Position numbers and translations under genes: made by a program. 64,000 nt of DNA from Nannobrachium achirus (lineage: Eukaryota > Chordata > Actinopteri > Myctophiformes > Myctophidae): positions 52,386,995 through 52,450,994 of the forward strand of contig OY997659.1 in NCBI GenBank assembly GCA_963921795.1, written 5' to 3'. Below, in pieces: positions 44,409 to 55,914 of the stretch. Numbering within the stretch: the stretch's first letter is position 1; each line of letters starts with the position of its first letter. The notes below the pieces were generated by a model. The model saw only the letters and a program-made list of their open reading frames with translations. It did no database searches and was not told the DNA's origin.

Positions 44409-45710
44409 GATCTGTTTGTGCAGCCTATGCATAATAGGCTATAGGCTAGACATGATGCAAATTCCACCGATTCCACCAACACTATAATAAAATGCAGTCG
44501 CATTAGAGCCCTGGGGGGAGAGGGGCCCGCCACCGCTCCGAAAAAGACAAAAAAGAAAATGCCCACTGGATTGAGAGGACACTCTATTGCCCCTCTTGAC
44601 ACATGCTACGTGATTGCCCAATCAGATCAGTTGCTTGAGGGCAGCTGTTTCCTGTTTACATTTAGTGGTAGGCATGAAGAATCTTATCTCTTCAGCTGTG
44701 AGTGGGACCTGCTGTCTGTTTAGGGATGTTATCACTAGTTTTTTACAACAAGGCTCTGAAAATAATATGTGATTTCTTTGGTGGGCCCGCCAAAAAAAGA
44801 GTTGTAGTCTACAGAAGCAAGTAGGATATAGTCTTGATCAATCCGTGACACAGAGGAGGAGGAACAGAATATCCACTCAACTAAGGTAATTAATAGCATT
44901 ACTGAAGCCGCAAATTGCAACACTAGACTTTTTTTTTTTTTTAATCGGATGAATCTAGGGTTGCAATACCTCCCATAGGCAGCCAATGCATCAACACAGT
45001 TTTTTTGCTATCTGATTGTAACGTCAAACTCACCAATATTGCGGCTCTATTGAAAGCTTGCATTATCCTTGTTCTACAGGGCCGGATTAACACCTCAGAG
45101 GTCCCCTGGGCACTGAAGCGCCAAGGGGCCCCTGTGTGTGCGCAAAATGTTTTGTAGGCATATGTAGGCATAAGGAAGGAATGGAAACACGTGACCACTG
45201 GGTATGCGCCATGTCTGGCTATGAAGCTCACCATGGGTGCCAGAACTCGCACCGGAAGTGCGATAAAATACATGTCAGTGAAGCGACGCAGTTTTCCCAA
45301 TGACCCTGAGCGCAACGGTGGGGGCCGATGGGCAATAGGCTTCCCACACTCCCGCGCCCCCACTGTTGCGCTCAGGGTCGTTGGGAAAACCACGGTCGCG
45401 TCAGTGAATGGAGCCGGCTTGATCAGCTCATGAACAAACCTGGAACAAAAACTATTTATGAACGACTGAGACCTTTGTCATATAATCTGTTCAGGAATAT
45501 AAAAGAAAATATACCAAAGGTATTTTTACAATCACTTGCTTTTCGATGTGCACAGTACATAATGAAATGATAATAATAACAGTAAATAATAATCGTTTCT
45601 GTCGCCGAAGTATCGCAAGATTTGGATCCCAGACAGGAAACGGTGGATAGTCTCGCGATACTTGGCACGTTTAGAAACATACTTTTTGCTTAGATGCTGC
45701 TATAAAATGA
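44409..45710. other. Spacer, no gene; one hAT terminus and one hairpin
   Basis: I recognise CAGGGCCGGATTAAC at 45,078 (a common hAT terminus, no partner found) and an inverted repeat 45,288-45,326 / 45,357-45,394 (TTTTCCCAATGACCCTGAGC and complement). Otherwise no coding or RNA gene. Confidence 0.5.
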
Positions 45711-45714
45711 CACA

Positions 45715-46835
45715 GTGCACACATCGAAAATCCACAGCACAAAAAAATGTGTGACATGCCTTCTTTTATTTTCCTGAGCTGAGTATGTTATAAAGCTCTC
45801 ACTTTTTCATAAATAGTGTTTGTTCATGAACTTCATGAGCTGCTGGGAGGCTGCTCCACAGTCTTCCACCCAACTTCCGGCTGAAGTTTGGCACCCATAG
45901 TGCTACGAATCTGCCGGTTGGAATTGCGAGATAGCAAAAGGGGCGTGGATGTCTAGAGAGAGATCTCTCTCTGTAGCGCAACTGCTACTCAAAGATTTGC
46001 CATTTCAGATTATGACAATTGACAAGCCAGTGGGCTAATTACTGTACATGAGTTATATTACGTCGTTGTCGGGTGGAAACCTTGTATGTCCAAAACCGTT
46101 TGTTTTGTATTTATCATTTTAAACTAGTGAAAACAGCCGATCTACAAGCACACAACTGAAAATCCACACAGCACAAACAAATTTGTGACATGCCTTCTTT
46201 TATTTTCCTGAGCTGAGTATGTTATAAAGGTCTCACTTTTTCATAAATAGTGTTTGTTCATGAACTTCATGAGCTGCTGGGAGGCTGCTCCACAGTCTTC
46301 CACCCAACTTCCGGCTGAAGTTTGGCACCCATAGTGCTACGAATCTGCCGGTTGGAATTGCGAGATAGCAAAAGGGGCGTGGATGTCTAGAGAGAGATCT
46401 CTCTCTGTAGCGCAACTGCTACTCAAAGATTTGCCATTTCAGATTATGACAATTGACAAGCCAGTGGGCTAATTACTGTACATGAGTTATATTACGTCGT
46501 TGTCGGGTGGAAACCTTGTATGTCCAAAACCGTTTGTTTTGTATTTATCATTTTAAACTAGTGAAAACAGCCGATCTACAAGCACACAACTGAAAATCCA
46601 CACAGCACAAACAAATTTGTGACATGCCTTCTTTTATTTTCCTGAGCTGAGTATGTTATAAAGGTCTCACTTTTTCATAAATAGTGTTTGTTCATGAACT
46701 TCATGAGCTGCTGGGAGGCTGCTCCACAGTCTTCCACCCAACTTCCGGCTGAAGTTTGGCACCCATGGTGCGACGAATCTGCTGGTTGGAACTGCGAGAT
46801 AGCGAAAGGGGCGTGGATGTCTTTACCTCTAGTGG
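45715..46835. repeat. 434-bp tandem duplication with partial third copy
   Basis: Two identical-looking units (start near 45,727 and 46,161) and a third partial unit from about 46,595. Units 1-2 each contain a fragment of the CAGGGACGTGCTGG hAT family ending exactly in the first arm of the dispersed hairpin (TACAAGCACACAAC, then TGAAAATCCACA). The third continues instead into non-hAT sequence. The 60-residue frames in units 1 and 2 are identical but not credible genes. Confidence 0.9.
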
Positions 46836-46966
46836 AACTGCCCACTTCCCACAAAGCATTGTGGAAAATGGATTCTTTTTTGGAAGAGACTTTGATCCAA
46901 CTTTGAAAGAGCAGAGATCATGCACAGAGCAAATGTTCTTAATATGTGAGTGCGGCCTCACAATAT

Positions 46967-47530
46967 AAGTTATATTGTATTAACATACTCTACCATACAG
47001 ATTGTATAAGTTATATTGTATTAACATACTCTACCATACAGATTGTATAAGTTATATTGTATTAACATACTCTACCATACAGATTGTATAAGTTATATTG
47101 TATTAACATACTCTACCATACAGATTGTATAAGTTATATTGTATTAACATACTCTACCATACAGATTGTATAAGTTATATTGTATTAACATACTCTACCA
47201 TACAGATTGTATAAGTTATATTGTATTAACATACTCTACCATACAGATTGTATAAGTTATATTGTATTAACATACTCTACCATACTGATTGTATAAGTTA
47301 TATTGTATTAACATACTCTACCATACAGATTGTATAAGTTATATTGTATTAACATACTCTACCATACAGATTGTATAAGTTATATTGTATTAACATACTC
47401 TACCATACAGATTGTATAAGTTATATTGTATTAACATACTCTACCATACAGATTGTATAAGTTATATTGTATTAACATACTCTACCATACATATTGTATA
47501 AGTTATATTGTATTAGCATACTCTACCATG
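46967..47530. repeat. 41-bp AT-rich satellite, ~13-14 copies
   Basis: Unit ATAAGTTATATTGTATTAAC-ATACTCTACCATACAGATTGT, nearly invariant, so recently expanded. Confidence 0.95.
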
Positions 47531-47745
47531 AGACAGATTGCCAATAGAGCTATGCCCAAATATGGAGATTCCTGAAATCATAGTTGACTGAGGTCATAGA
47601 CACAGTAACCATGCCAATTAGGAAAGAGTAACGCGAAATCTCCTGAATCTTTTTATCAAATATGGCAATGAGGAAATGGCATACTGTTGCTGACCATCTG
47701 GCAGAGTAGCTTTGCAAGCTGTTAAATAGAAAGCTGCGTGGATGC

Positions 47746-48110
47746 CAGGGACGTGCTGGGCCCCTGATTCAGCCGGGGAAAAAGAGTTGGAGAGGCCCTC
47801 ATTGCGCACTATAGAGAGAGATCTCTCTCTGTAGCGCAACTGCTACTCACAGATTTGCCATTTCAGATTATGACGATTGACAAGCCAGTGGGCCAATTAC
47901 ATGAGTTATATTACGTTGTTGTCGGGTGGAAACCTGTATGTCCAAAACCGTTTGTTTTGTATTTATCATTTTAAAAATGATTTAAACTAGTGAAAACAGC
48001 CGATCTACAAGCACACAACGCCTCGCATTGTGAGGCGTTGTGTGCTTGTAGATCTGCTGTTTTCACTACTTTTGTGCAACGGTCTTATATGATGAAGCAG
48101 GGCTTTGCTA
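47746..48110. mobile_element. hAT-like element, CAGGGACGTGCTGG family, copy D (truncated)
   Basis: Starts CAGGGACGTGCTGGGCCCC and runs in the orientation of copy C, but after the hairpin (47,988-48,068) and AAGCAGGGCTTTGC it breaks off into other sequence without the second terminus. Confidence 0.85.
47988..48068. repeat. Dispersed hairpin copy
   Basis: Nearly perfect arms TAGTGAAAACAGCCGATC... / ...GATCTGCTGTTTTCACTA with inner stem CACAACGCCTCGCA / TGTGAGGCGTTGTG. Confidence 0.95.
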
Positions 48111-48412
48111 ACAGGTCTGAGCCCCCCACCACACGATTAAAATACATTTCTAGGGCGAAATGAAAAAGAATCCACCTGACGGAGACGTTTTTCCTGGTTG
48201 AAGACTGTTTTTACGAAACCGCGCTTCCAACGTCGCAGAGCTGAATAACACCCAACGAGACTAATGGCTCTGTTAATGCGGTGCATTTCGGTTCTCTGAC
48301 CTGCACGGCAGTTAGAAGAAATTGAGTCTCCAGCCGCTGGATTCTTTGAGGGGCTAAACAGTTTTTGTTATTTTCGGACCAGACGGCAGGGTTTTCTGGT
48401 TTTGCCAAGGAA

Positions 48413-49637
48413 TACGGAGGTAGAGGAGCATAGTGTTAGGGAGACGCTATGGACCAGAGCTAGGAGGTAGAGGAGCATAGTGTTAGGGAGACGCTATGGA
48501 CCAGAGCTAGGAGGTAGAGGAGCATAGTGTTAGGGAGACGCTATGGACCAGAGCTAGGAGGTAGAGGAGCATAGCGTTAGGGAGACGCTATGGACCAGAG
48601 CTAGGAGGTAGAGGAGCATAGCGTTAGGGAGACGCTATGGACCAGAGCTAGGAGGTAGAGGAGCATAGCGTTAGGGAGACGCTATGGACCAGAGCTAGGA
48701 GGTAGAGGAGCATAGCGTTAGGGAGACGCTATGGACCAGAGCTAGGAGGTAGAGGAGCATAGCGTTAGGGAGACGCTATGGACCAGAGCTAGGAGGTAGA
48801 GGAGCATAGCGTTAGGGAGACGCTATGGACCAGAGCTAGGAGGTAGAGGAGCATAGCGTTAGGGAGACTCTATGGACCAGAGCTAGGAGGTAGAGGAGCA
48901 TAGCGTTAGGGAGACGCTATGGACCAGAGCTAGGAGGTAGAGGAGCATAGCGTTAGGGAGACGCTATGGACCAGAGCTAGGAGGTAGAGGAGCATAGCGT
49001 TAGGGAGACGCTATGGACCAGAGCTAGGAGGTAGAGGAGCATAGCGTTAGGGAGACGCTATGGACCAGAGCTAGGAGGTAGAGGAGCATAGCGTTAGGGA
49101 GACGCTATGGACCAGAGCTAGGAGGTAGAGGAGCATAGCGTTAGGGAGACGCTATGGACCAGAGCTAGGAGGTAGAGGAGCATAGCGTTAGGGAGACGCT
49201 ATGGACCAGAGCTAGGAGGTAGAGGAGCATAGCGTTAGGGAGACGCTATGGACCAGAGCTAGGAGGTAGAGGAGAATAGCGTTAGGGAGACGCTATGGAC
49301 CAGAGCTAGGAGGTAGAGGAGCATAGCGTTAGGGAGACGCTATGGACCAGAGCTAGGAGGTAGAGGAGCATAGCGTTAGGGAGACGCTATGGACCAGAGC
49401 TAGGAGGTAGAGGAGCATAGCGTTAGGGAGACACTATGGACCAGAGCTAGGAGGTAGAGGAGCATAGCGTTAGGGAGACGCTATGGACCAGAGCTAGGAG
49501 GTAGAGGAGCATAGCGTTAGGGAGACGCTATGGACCAGAGCTAGGAGGTAGAGGAGCATATTATTAGGGAGACGCTATGGACCAGAGCTAGGAGGTAGAG
49601 GAGCATAGCGTTAGGGAGACGCTATGGACCAGAGCTA
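48413..49637. repeat. 47-bp minisatellite, ~26 copies
   Basis: Unit GGAGGTAGAGGAGCATAGCG-TTAGGGAGACGCTATGG-ACCAGAGCTA. Each unit contains CATAGCG...CGCTATG, a stem of 7 with a TTAGGGAGA loop. First three copies have CATAGTG, so the stem is imperfect there; the array was homogenised after that. 48,110-48,412 has no recognised gene. Confidence 0.95.
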
Positions 49638-49707
49638 CAGGACGTGTTACTCAAAGTTGAGTTGATGGTGGTGTCTGGGATCAAACCCATGACCTTGTAG
49701 TCCGGGG

Positions 49708-49853
49708 GCTCTCTCCATTCCGACATGTCGCCACTCCCACAGCGACTTCTTATTGTCGGAGTGGCAACACTTCCATAGAGGTTAAGGTTAGGGTTAGGGT
49801 AAGAGACAGGGTTAGGGTCTGTCGGAAAGGAAACATGTCGGAATGGAGAGATG
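49708..49853. repeat. Inverted repeat with telomere-like core
   Basis: CTCTCCATTCCGACATGT and its complement flank a segment with GTTAGGGTTAGGGT (49,785-49,800). 49,860-50,190 has only the palindrome below. Confidence 0.75.
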
Positions 49854-50052
49854 CACCCCTTGTGGTCGACGGACTGGGCCAGTTGTACAGAGTGTTTATT
49901 ATTCCAACCTATAATGTTTACAGATACATATTTGAATGTACTCAGAAAGTTTACAAATAGTTTGGATGTATATAGACATTCTAAATGGAGTATCTGTAAT
50001 TAAAACCAGCTGTGTTTGGAGGAATGTGCAGCAATGGGAATCAAACAGGTGC

Positions 50053-50078
50053 ATGTAATCAAAGTACTTTGATTACAT
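50053..50078. repeat. Perfect 26-base palindrome
   Basis: ATGTAATCAAAGT followed directly by its complement ACTTTGATTACAT, with no loop. Confidence 0.95.
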
Positions 50079-50433
50079 ACTTGTCTGACTTTATTCTCCC
50101 ATCCATCTTTCCAGATAAACTTTATTTTCCATGCTACTCCTCCCACAGTGTTGCTGGCACGCACTTGGGCCATGTGTCAAATCACGGCTTCATCTGCAAT
50201 CGCGTGCTTGCATTTTGCTAAGAGACACGTTATTATAGTTTAATTTATATTAATTGATCATTTAATTAATATTCTCATTTGACTCATTTGGGGAGAATGC
50301 AAAATAATTATATTTTCTCAAATATGGAGACAATATGGATGACTGTCATCATAGATGTCTGACGTCATAGACCACATGACACTGACATGGAAGGCAAATG
50401 GGAAAATGCACTTTCAACCAGCATGTTCAAATT

Positions 50434-51012
50434 GTCCATATATGGGCATGCATGGGCTTATAATATCGATGACATCAGGGATCTCCATATATGGGCATGC
50501 ATGGGCTTATAATATTGATGACATCAGGGATCTCCATATATGGGCATGCATGGGCTTATAAAATCGATGACATCAGGGATCTCCATATATGGGCATGCAT
50601 GGGCTTAATATCGATGACATAAGGGATCTCCATATATGGGCATGCATGGGCTTAATATCGATGACATCAGGTATCTCCATATATGGGCATGCATGGGCTT
50701 AATATCGATGACATCAGGGATCTCCATATATGGACATGCATGGGCTTATCGATGACATCAGGGATCTCCATATATGGGCACGCATGGGCTTATAATATTG
50801 ATGACATCAGGGATCTCCATATATGGGCATGCATGGGCTTGATATCGATGACATCAGGGATCTCCATATATGGGCATGCATGGGCTTAATATCGATGACA
50901 TCAGGGATCTCCATATATGGGCATGCATGGGCTTGATATCGATGACATCAGGGATCTCCATATATGGCCATGAACGGGACAAGCACTGACACAGAGATCT
51001 CCATATATGGCC
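50434..51012. repeat. CArG/CRE-like module array, unit 0, 13 boxes
   Basis: Thirteen CCATATATGG boxes separated by GGGCATGCATGGGCTT(A/G)ATAT-CGATGACATCAGGGATCT. This is the longest array in the window. Period is about 45-51 bp. Confidence 0.95.
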
Positions 51013-51250
51013 ATTCATTTATAAGTTAATTAATTTCCCCCATTGACTTGAATGGGGAAATTTCAAATGCAAGTAAGAAGTGCTACTCACTCACAGCAAC
51101 CACACTTGCAATTCCCTTTTCTAGTTTTAGTTTATTTCAATTGAAATGTTTTATTTGGAGTTTAGTTAAGCGTCCAAGCTTTTGGTCCACTAAATCTACA
51201 GTTGATTTTTGTCCACCCCCAAGAAATGATATTACACTTGGTTGCATGCT

Positions 51251-51308
51251 GAAAATAGCCGATCTACAAGTTCGCAATGCGCCACACAAGACACGTTGTG
51301 AGCTTGTA
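51251..51308. repeat. Dispersed hairpin copy (unit 0)
   Basis: GAAAATAGCCGATCTACAAG...CGTTGTGAGCTTGTAC. Confidence 0.85.
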
Positions 51309-51395
51309 CTGATCTCCATTTATGATATGTCCATATATGGAGATATCAGTCACCCACGACGAGGTACAGCTTGTAAGCATGGGGCATTCGAGGCA

Positions 51396-51535
51396 TGAGC
51401 TACACAGCCAAACGTGTGGGTAGCTGCACCATGAGCTACACAGCCAAACGTGTGGGTAGCTGCACCATGAGCTACACAGCCAAACGTGTGGGTAGCTGCA
51501 CCATGAGCTACACAGCCAAACGTGTGGGTAGCGCC
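51396..51535. repeat. 36-bp repeat, 4 copies, inside the MITE remnant
   Basis: CATGAGCTACACAGCCAAAC-GTGTGGGTAGCTGCAC repeated four times. In the left arm this segment is single. Confidence 0.9.
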
Positions 51536-52534
51536 GAACAGAATTTAGCCAAAATGGCTTGCAATGCTGTCTGCTGGCGTTTACTCTCTATTTGGGCTTT
51601 CATGACACTGAGCTTAACATTAACTAAGTGTAAAAATGGCCAATATGTGTTGTTTTTTTCATTCCTTATTACTGTGGGAGAGTGCAATCATTCAATGCCC
51701 CAAGTAACAAAGGTGAACACCAAAAGAACAGTATTGCAGGCCTGCCAGTCCATTTGGACCATTTTTGGAGGGGCGTAACCCACACGTGTGGCTATGTTGC
51801 TCATTCCACGAATGCCAGATCCTTACAAGCTGTACCTGGTTGTAAAGGTGACAAATCAACGATAACAATGATATCAAAGACAATACCATTTGGCATAATT
51901 AAAGGGGGGATATAACGGACCGAATGTTGGCAAATTTAGCATTGAAAGCCATTTTGGCAAAATTTTGGTTGGCGCTACCCACACGTTTGGCTGTGTAGCT
52001 CATGCCTCGAATGCCCGATGCTTACAAGCTGTACCTCCTTGTAAAGGTGACAAAGCAACTATGAAAATGATATAAAACACAATACAATTTGGTATTATTA
52101 AAGGGGAGATAAACTTAATTATTAATATGTTTCCTTTCTTTTTGTGCTGAGTTTATAAGGGTCCATTTGGTTACTAACTCAGTGACAGCTTATCCACACT
52201 TTGATATGTTCTTTTATTTATGTATTTTGAAATACATGTGTTAGCAAATGTTTGGGTTGAATGAGCCCATGAACATTTTATTTGATGTTTGACACAATTG
52301 AAAGTGATTTAGCATGAAGAATAAAGCATTCTAATGACGGTAACATGTCATTAGGTCGAACACCCTTTAGATCCACCACCAAACTCTAACCCAAAGCCTA
52401 ATCCTAACCTCAGTAAAACTATGCCTAGCTCTAACCCTAACCCTAAACTTAACCTCAGTAACCAAGACACAGGTGATTATCTAACCTGCCGACGCTGTTC
52501 GACCCTGAAAATGCACTTTCAACCAGCATGTTCA

Positions 52535-52825
52535 AAATGTCCATATATGGGCATGCATGGGCTTATAATATCGATGACATCAGGGATCTCCATATATGGG
52601 CATGCATGGGCTTAATATCGATGACATCAGGGATCTCCATATATGGGCATGCATGCATGGGCTTGATATCGATGACATCAGGGATCTCCATGGGCATGCA
52701 TGGCCTTGATATCGATGACATCAGGGTTCTCCATATATGGCCATGAACGGGACAAGCACTGACACAGAGATCTCCATATATGGCCATGAACAGGACAAAC
52801 ACAGAGATCTCCATATATGGCCATT
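52535..52825. repeat. CArG/CRE-like module array, unit 1
   Basis: Six CCATATATGG boxes; one further module at about 52,688 has lost the box by deletion (CTCCATGGGCATG). Confidence 0.9.
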
Positions 52826-53055
52826 CATGTACTATAAGTTAATTCATTTCCCCCATTGACTTGAATGGGGAAATTTCAAATGCAAGTAAGAACTCGCTCA
52901 CAGCAACCACACTTGCAATTTCCTTTTCTAGTTTTAGTTTATTTCACCTGAAATGTTTTATTTGGAGTTTAGTTAAGCGTTGAAGCTTTTGGTCCACTAA
53001 ATCTACAGTTGTTTTGTCCACCCCCAAGAAATGATATTACACTTGGTTGCATGCT

Positions 53056-53113
53056 GAAAATAGCCGATCTACAAGTTTGCGATGCACCACACAAGACACG
53101 TTGTGAGCTTGTC
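53056..53113. repeat. Dispersed hairpin copy (unit 1)
   Basis: GAAAATAGCCGATCTACAAG...CGTTGTGAGCTTGTC. Confidence 0.85.
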
Positions 53114-55332
53114 CTGATCTCCATTTATGATATGTCCATATATGGAGATATCAGTCACCCACGTCTGACCTCAGAGTCTCTCTGGTAGAACCCCATATAT
53201 GGACATAACTGACGTACCCATGTACATCATAGAACCCATCCTGGATCTCCATATATGGGCTGTTGTTGTCAGCAGAGAGCCCCAGACTGTGGAGATGTTA
53301 TCCTCTATCTGGTCTTTGGTCTGCCACGAGGTCTCCTCCCAGTGGGAACGTTTAGAGGACCTCCCTTGGGAGACGCTCGGGGGGCATCCCTACTCGATGC
53401 CCCAACCTCCTAAGCCCACTCCTTTCTAAGTGCAGGAGCAGCACTTCTACTACTCCAAGTCTCTCTGGGGTGACTGAACTTCTCACCCTATCTCTATGTA
53501 TGGGAAAATGCAAAAATGCTATATTTTCCCAAATATGGAGACGTACAGACGTGCCATTTCAAAGCTTCACAGGTCCTGCCTTTGGCAAGACAGGAGATTT
53601 TCAGGGATTGGTAGAACATTAAGAGGGACCAAGGAGGGCATTTGTAAAGGTGTTGTTCTGTAAATGTTTACTGCTGTAGTTATCAGTGAAAAGGTGTTGT
53701 TCTGTAAATGTTTACTGCTGTAGTTATCAGTGCTCTTGCCCCAGACAATAAAGTACATGTTTGAAATCCACTGGCTTTATCTGCAATCGTGTGCTTGCAT
53801 ATTTGCTAAGAGACACGTTATTATAGTTTAATTGATATGAATTCATTATTTCTCCATTGACTTGAATGGAAAAATGAAACAATCTAATATTTTCTAAATA
53901 TGGAGATCTATGACTGTCATCATAGATGGCTGACGTCATAGACCACAAGCCAAATGGGAAAATGCAGATTTAACCAGTATATCCAAATTGCCCATATATG
54001 GGCATGGAGATCAGAGACTCCCTTCGGAGACGTTAGGGGGGCGCGTGTTTCCTAAACCCACCAGGCTTGAGTTGAGACGGGTCTTAACTCAAGCCTGGTG
54101 GGTTTAGGAAACATCCGTACTAGATGCCCCAACCACCTGGCTCCTTTCCAAGTGAAGGAGCAGCGGTTCTGGTTCTTTCTCCCGCCTGTCTTGCTGATGG
54201 CAGGACGTGTGAAGATCTGCAATGGAACATGGGTAATGTGCCCAAGTGCATAACAAATAAAAGTCATAAATGTGCTTGTATAGAAAGAGCCCTTCAGCAT
54301 TTCAGAAGCAGGCAGTGTTAGCGCTGGCCAGAATGCTCTCAACGGTGCTGCTTTAGAACACTCTTTGTGCGGGAGCTCAGCTTGAACTTTTCAGGTGCCG
54401 GAGGCAGTAGAGAGTCTTTGTTGACTTTGACTCCAGATCCTGTCCATGTATATCACCAACAGGAAAACACCCCCACCGGAGAAGAATCCATCCATCTGCC
54501 AGTCCATTTGGACCATTTTTGGAGGGGCGTAACCCACACGTGTGGCTATGTTGCTCATTCCACGAATGCCAGATCCTTACAAGCTGTACCTGGTTGTAAA
54601 GGTGACAAATCAACGATAACAATGATATCAAAGACAATACCATTTGGCATAATTAAAGGGGGGATATAACGGACCGAATGTTGGCAAATTTAGCATTGAA
54701 AGCCATTTTGGCAAAATTTTGGTTGGCGCTACCCACACGTTTGGCTGTGTAGCTCATGCCTCGAATGCCCGATGCTTACAAGCTGTACCTCCTTGTAAAG
54801 GTGACAAAGCAACTATGAAAATGATATAAAACACAATACAATTTGGTATTATTAAAGGGGAGATAAACTTAATTATTAATATGTTTCCTTTCTTTTTGTG
54901 CTGAGTTTATAAGGGTCCATTTGGTTACTAACTCAGTGACAGCTTATCCACACTTTGATATGTTCTTTTATTTATGTATTTTGAAATACATGTGTTAGCA
55001 AATGTTTGGGTTGAATGAGCCCATGAACATTTTATTTGATGTTTGACACAATTGAAAGTGATTTAGCATGAAGAATAAAGCATTCTAATGACGGTAACAT
55101 GTCATTAGGTCGAACACCCTTTAGATCCACCACCAAACTCTAACCCAAAGCCTAATCCTAACCTCAGTAAAACTGTGCCTAACTCTAACCCTAACCCTAA
55201 CCCTAACCTCAGTAAAACTATGCCTAGCTCTAACCCTAACCCTAAACTTAACCTCAGTAACCAAGACACAGGTGATTATCTAACCTGCCGACGCTGTTCG
55301 ACCCTGAAAATGCACTTTCAACCAGCATGTTC

Positions 55333-55625
55333 AAAATGTCCATATATGGGCATGCATGGGCTTATAATATCGATGACATCAGGGATCTCCATATATGGGC
55401 ATGCATGGGCTTAATATCGATGACATCAGGGATCTCCATATATGGGCATGCATGCATGGGCTTGATATCGATGACATCAGGGATCTCCATATATGGGCAT
55501 GCATGGGCTTGATATCGATGACATCAGGGTTCTCCATATATGGCCATGAACGGGACAAGCACTGACACAGAGATCTCCATATGGCCATGAACGGGACAAA
55601 CACAGAGATCTCCATATATGGCCAT
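55333..55625. repeat. CArG/CRE-like module array, unit 2
   Basis: Six CCATATATGG boxes plus one eroded CCATATGG (about 55,577). Confidence 0.9.
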
Positions 55626-55856
55626 TCATGTATAAGTTAATTAATTTCCCCCATTGACTTGAATGGGGAAATTTCAAATGCAAGTAAGAACTCGCTCACA
55701 GCAACCACACTTGCAATTTCCTTTTCTAGTTTTAGTTTATTTCAATTGAAATGTTTTATTTGGAGTTTAGTTAAGCGTTGAAGCTTTTGGTCCACTAAAT
55801 CTACAGTTGATTTTTGTCCACCCCCAAATAAATGATATTACACTTGGTTGCATGCT

Positions 55857-55914
55857 GAAAATAGCCGATCTACAAGTTTGCAATGCATCACACAAGACAC
55901 GTTGTGAGCTTGTC
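55857..55914. repeat. Dispersed hairpin copy (unit 2)
   Basis: GAAAATAGCCGATCTACAAG...CGTTGTGAGCTTGTC. Confidence 0.85.

Larger units (their letters stand above)
50170..51358. repeat. Right arm, partial extra unit (unit 0)
   Basis: Same orientation as units 1 and 2. It fuses the segment equivalent to 53,785-53,957 directly to that equivalent to 52,505 onward, at shared GAAAATGCA. It then contains an expanded CArG array (14 boxes, including 51,330), the hairpin at 51,251, and an abrupt join at about 51,360 to MITE sequence. Confidence 0.8.
51361..54493. repeat. Right arm tandem unit 1
   Basis: Reverse complement of about 40,770-44,296 minus 41,064-41,562, including truncated MITE (to 52,158), CArG array (52,540-52,820), hairpin (53,056), LINE relic and a CArG pair. 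It ends at GAAGAATCCATC then jumps back to CTGCCAGTCCATTTGG, the start of unit 2. Confidence 0.9.

Noticed and set aside
45799-46415. Identical 60-residue frames
   Set aside because: They follow from the 434-bp tandem duplication and read through a hAT fragment.
48413-49637. CRISPR-like regular 47-bp repeats
   Set aside because: There are no unique spacers; the whole unit repeats, and the context is a vertebrate genome. It is a minisatellite.
49785-49800. True telomere or chromosome end
   Set aside because: Only two to three TTAGGG units, embedded in an inverted repeat.
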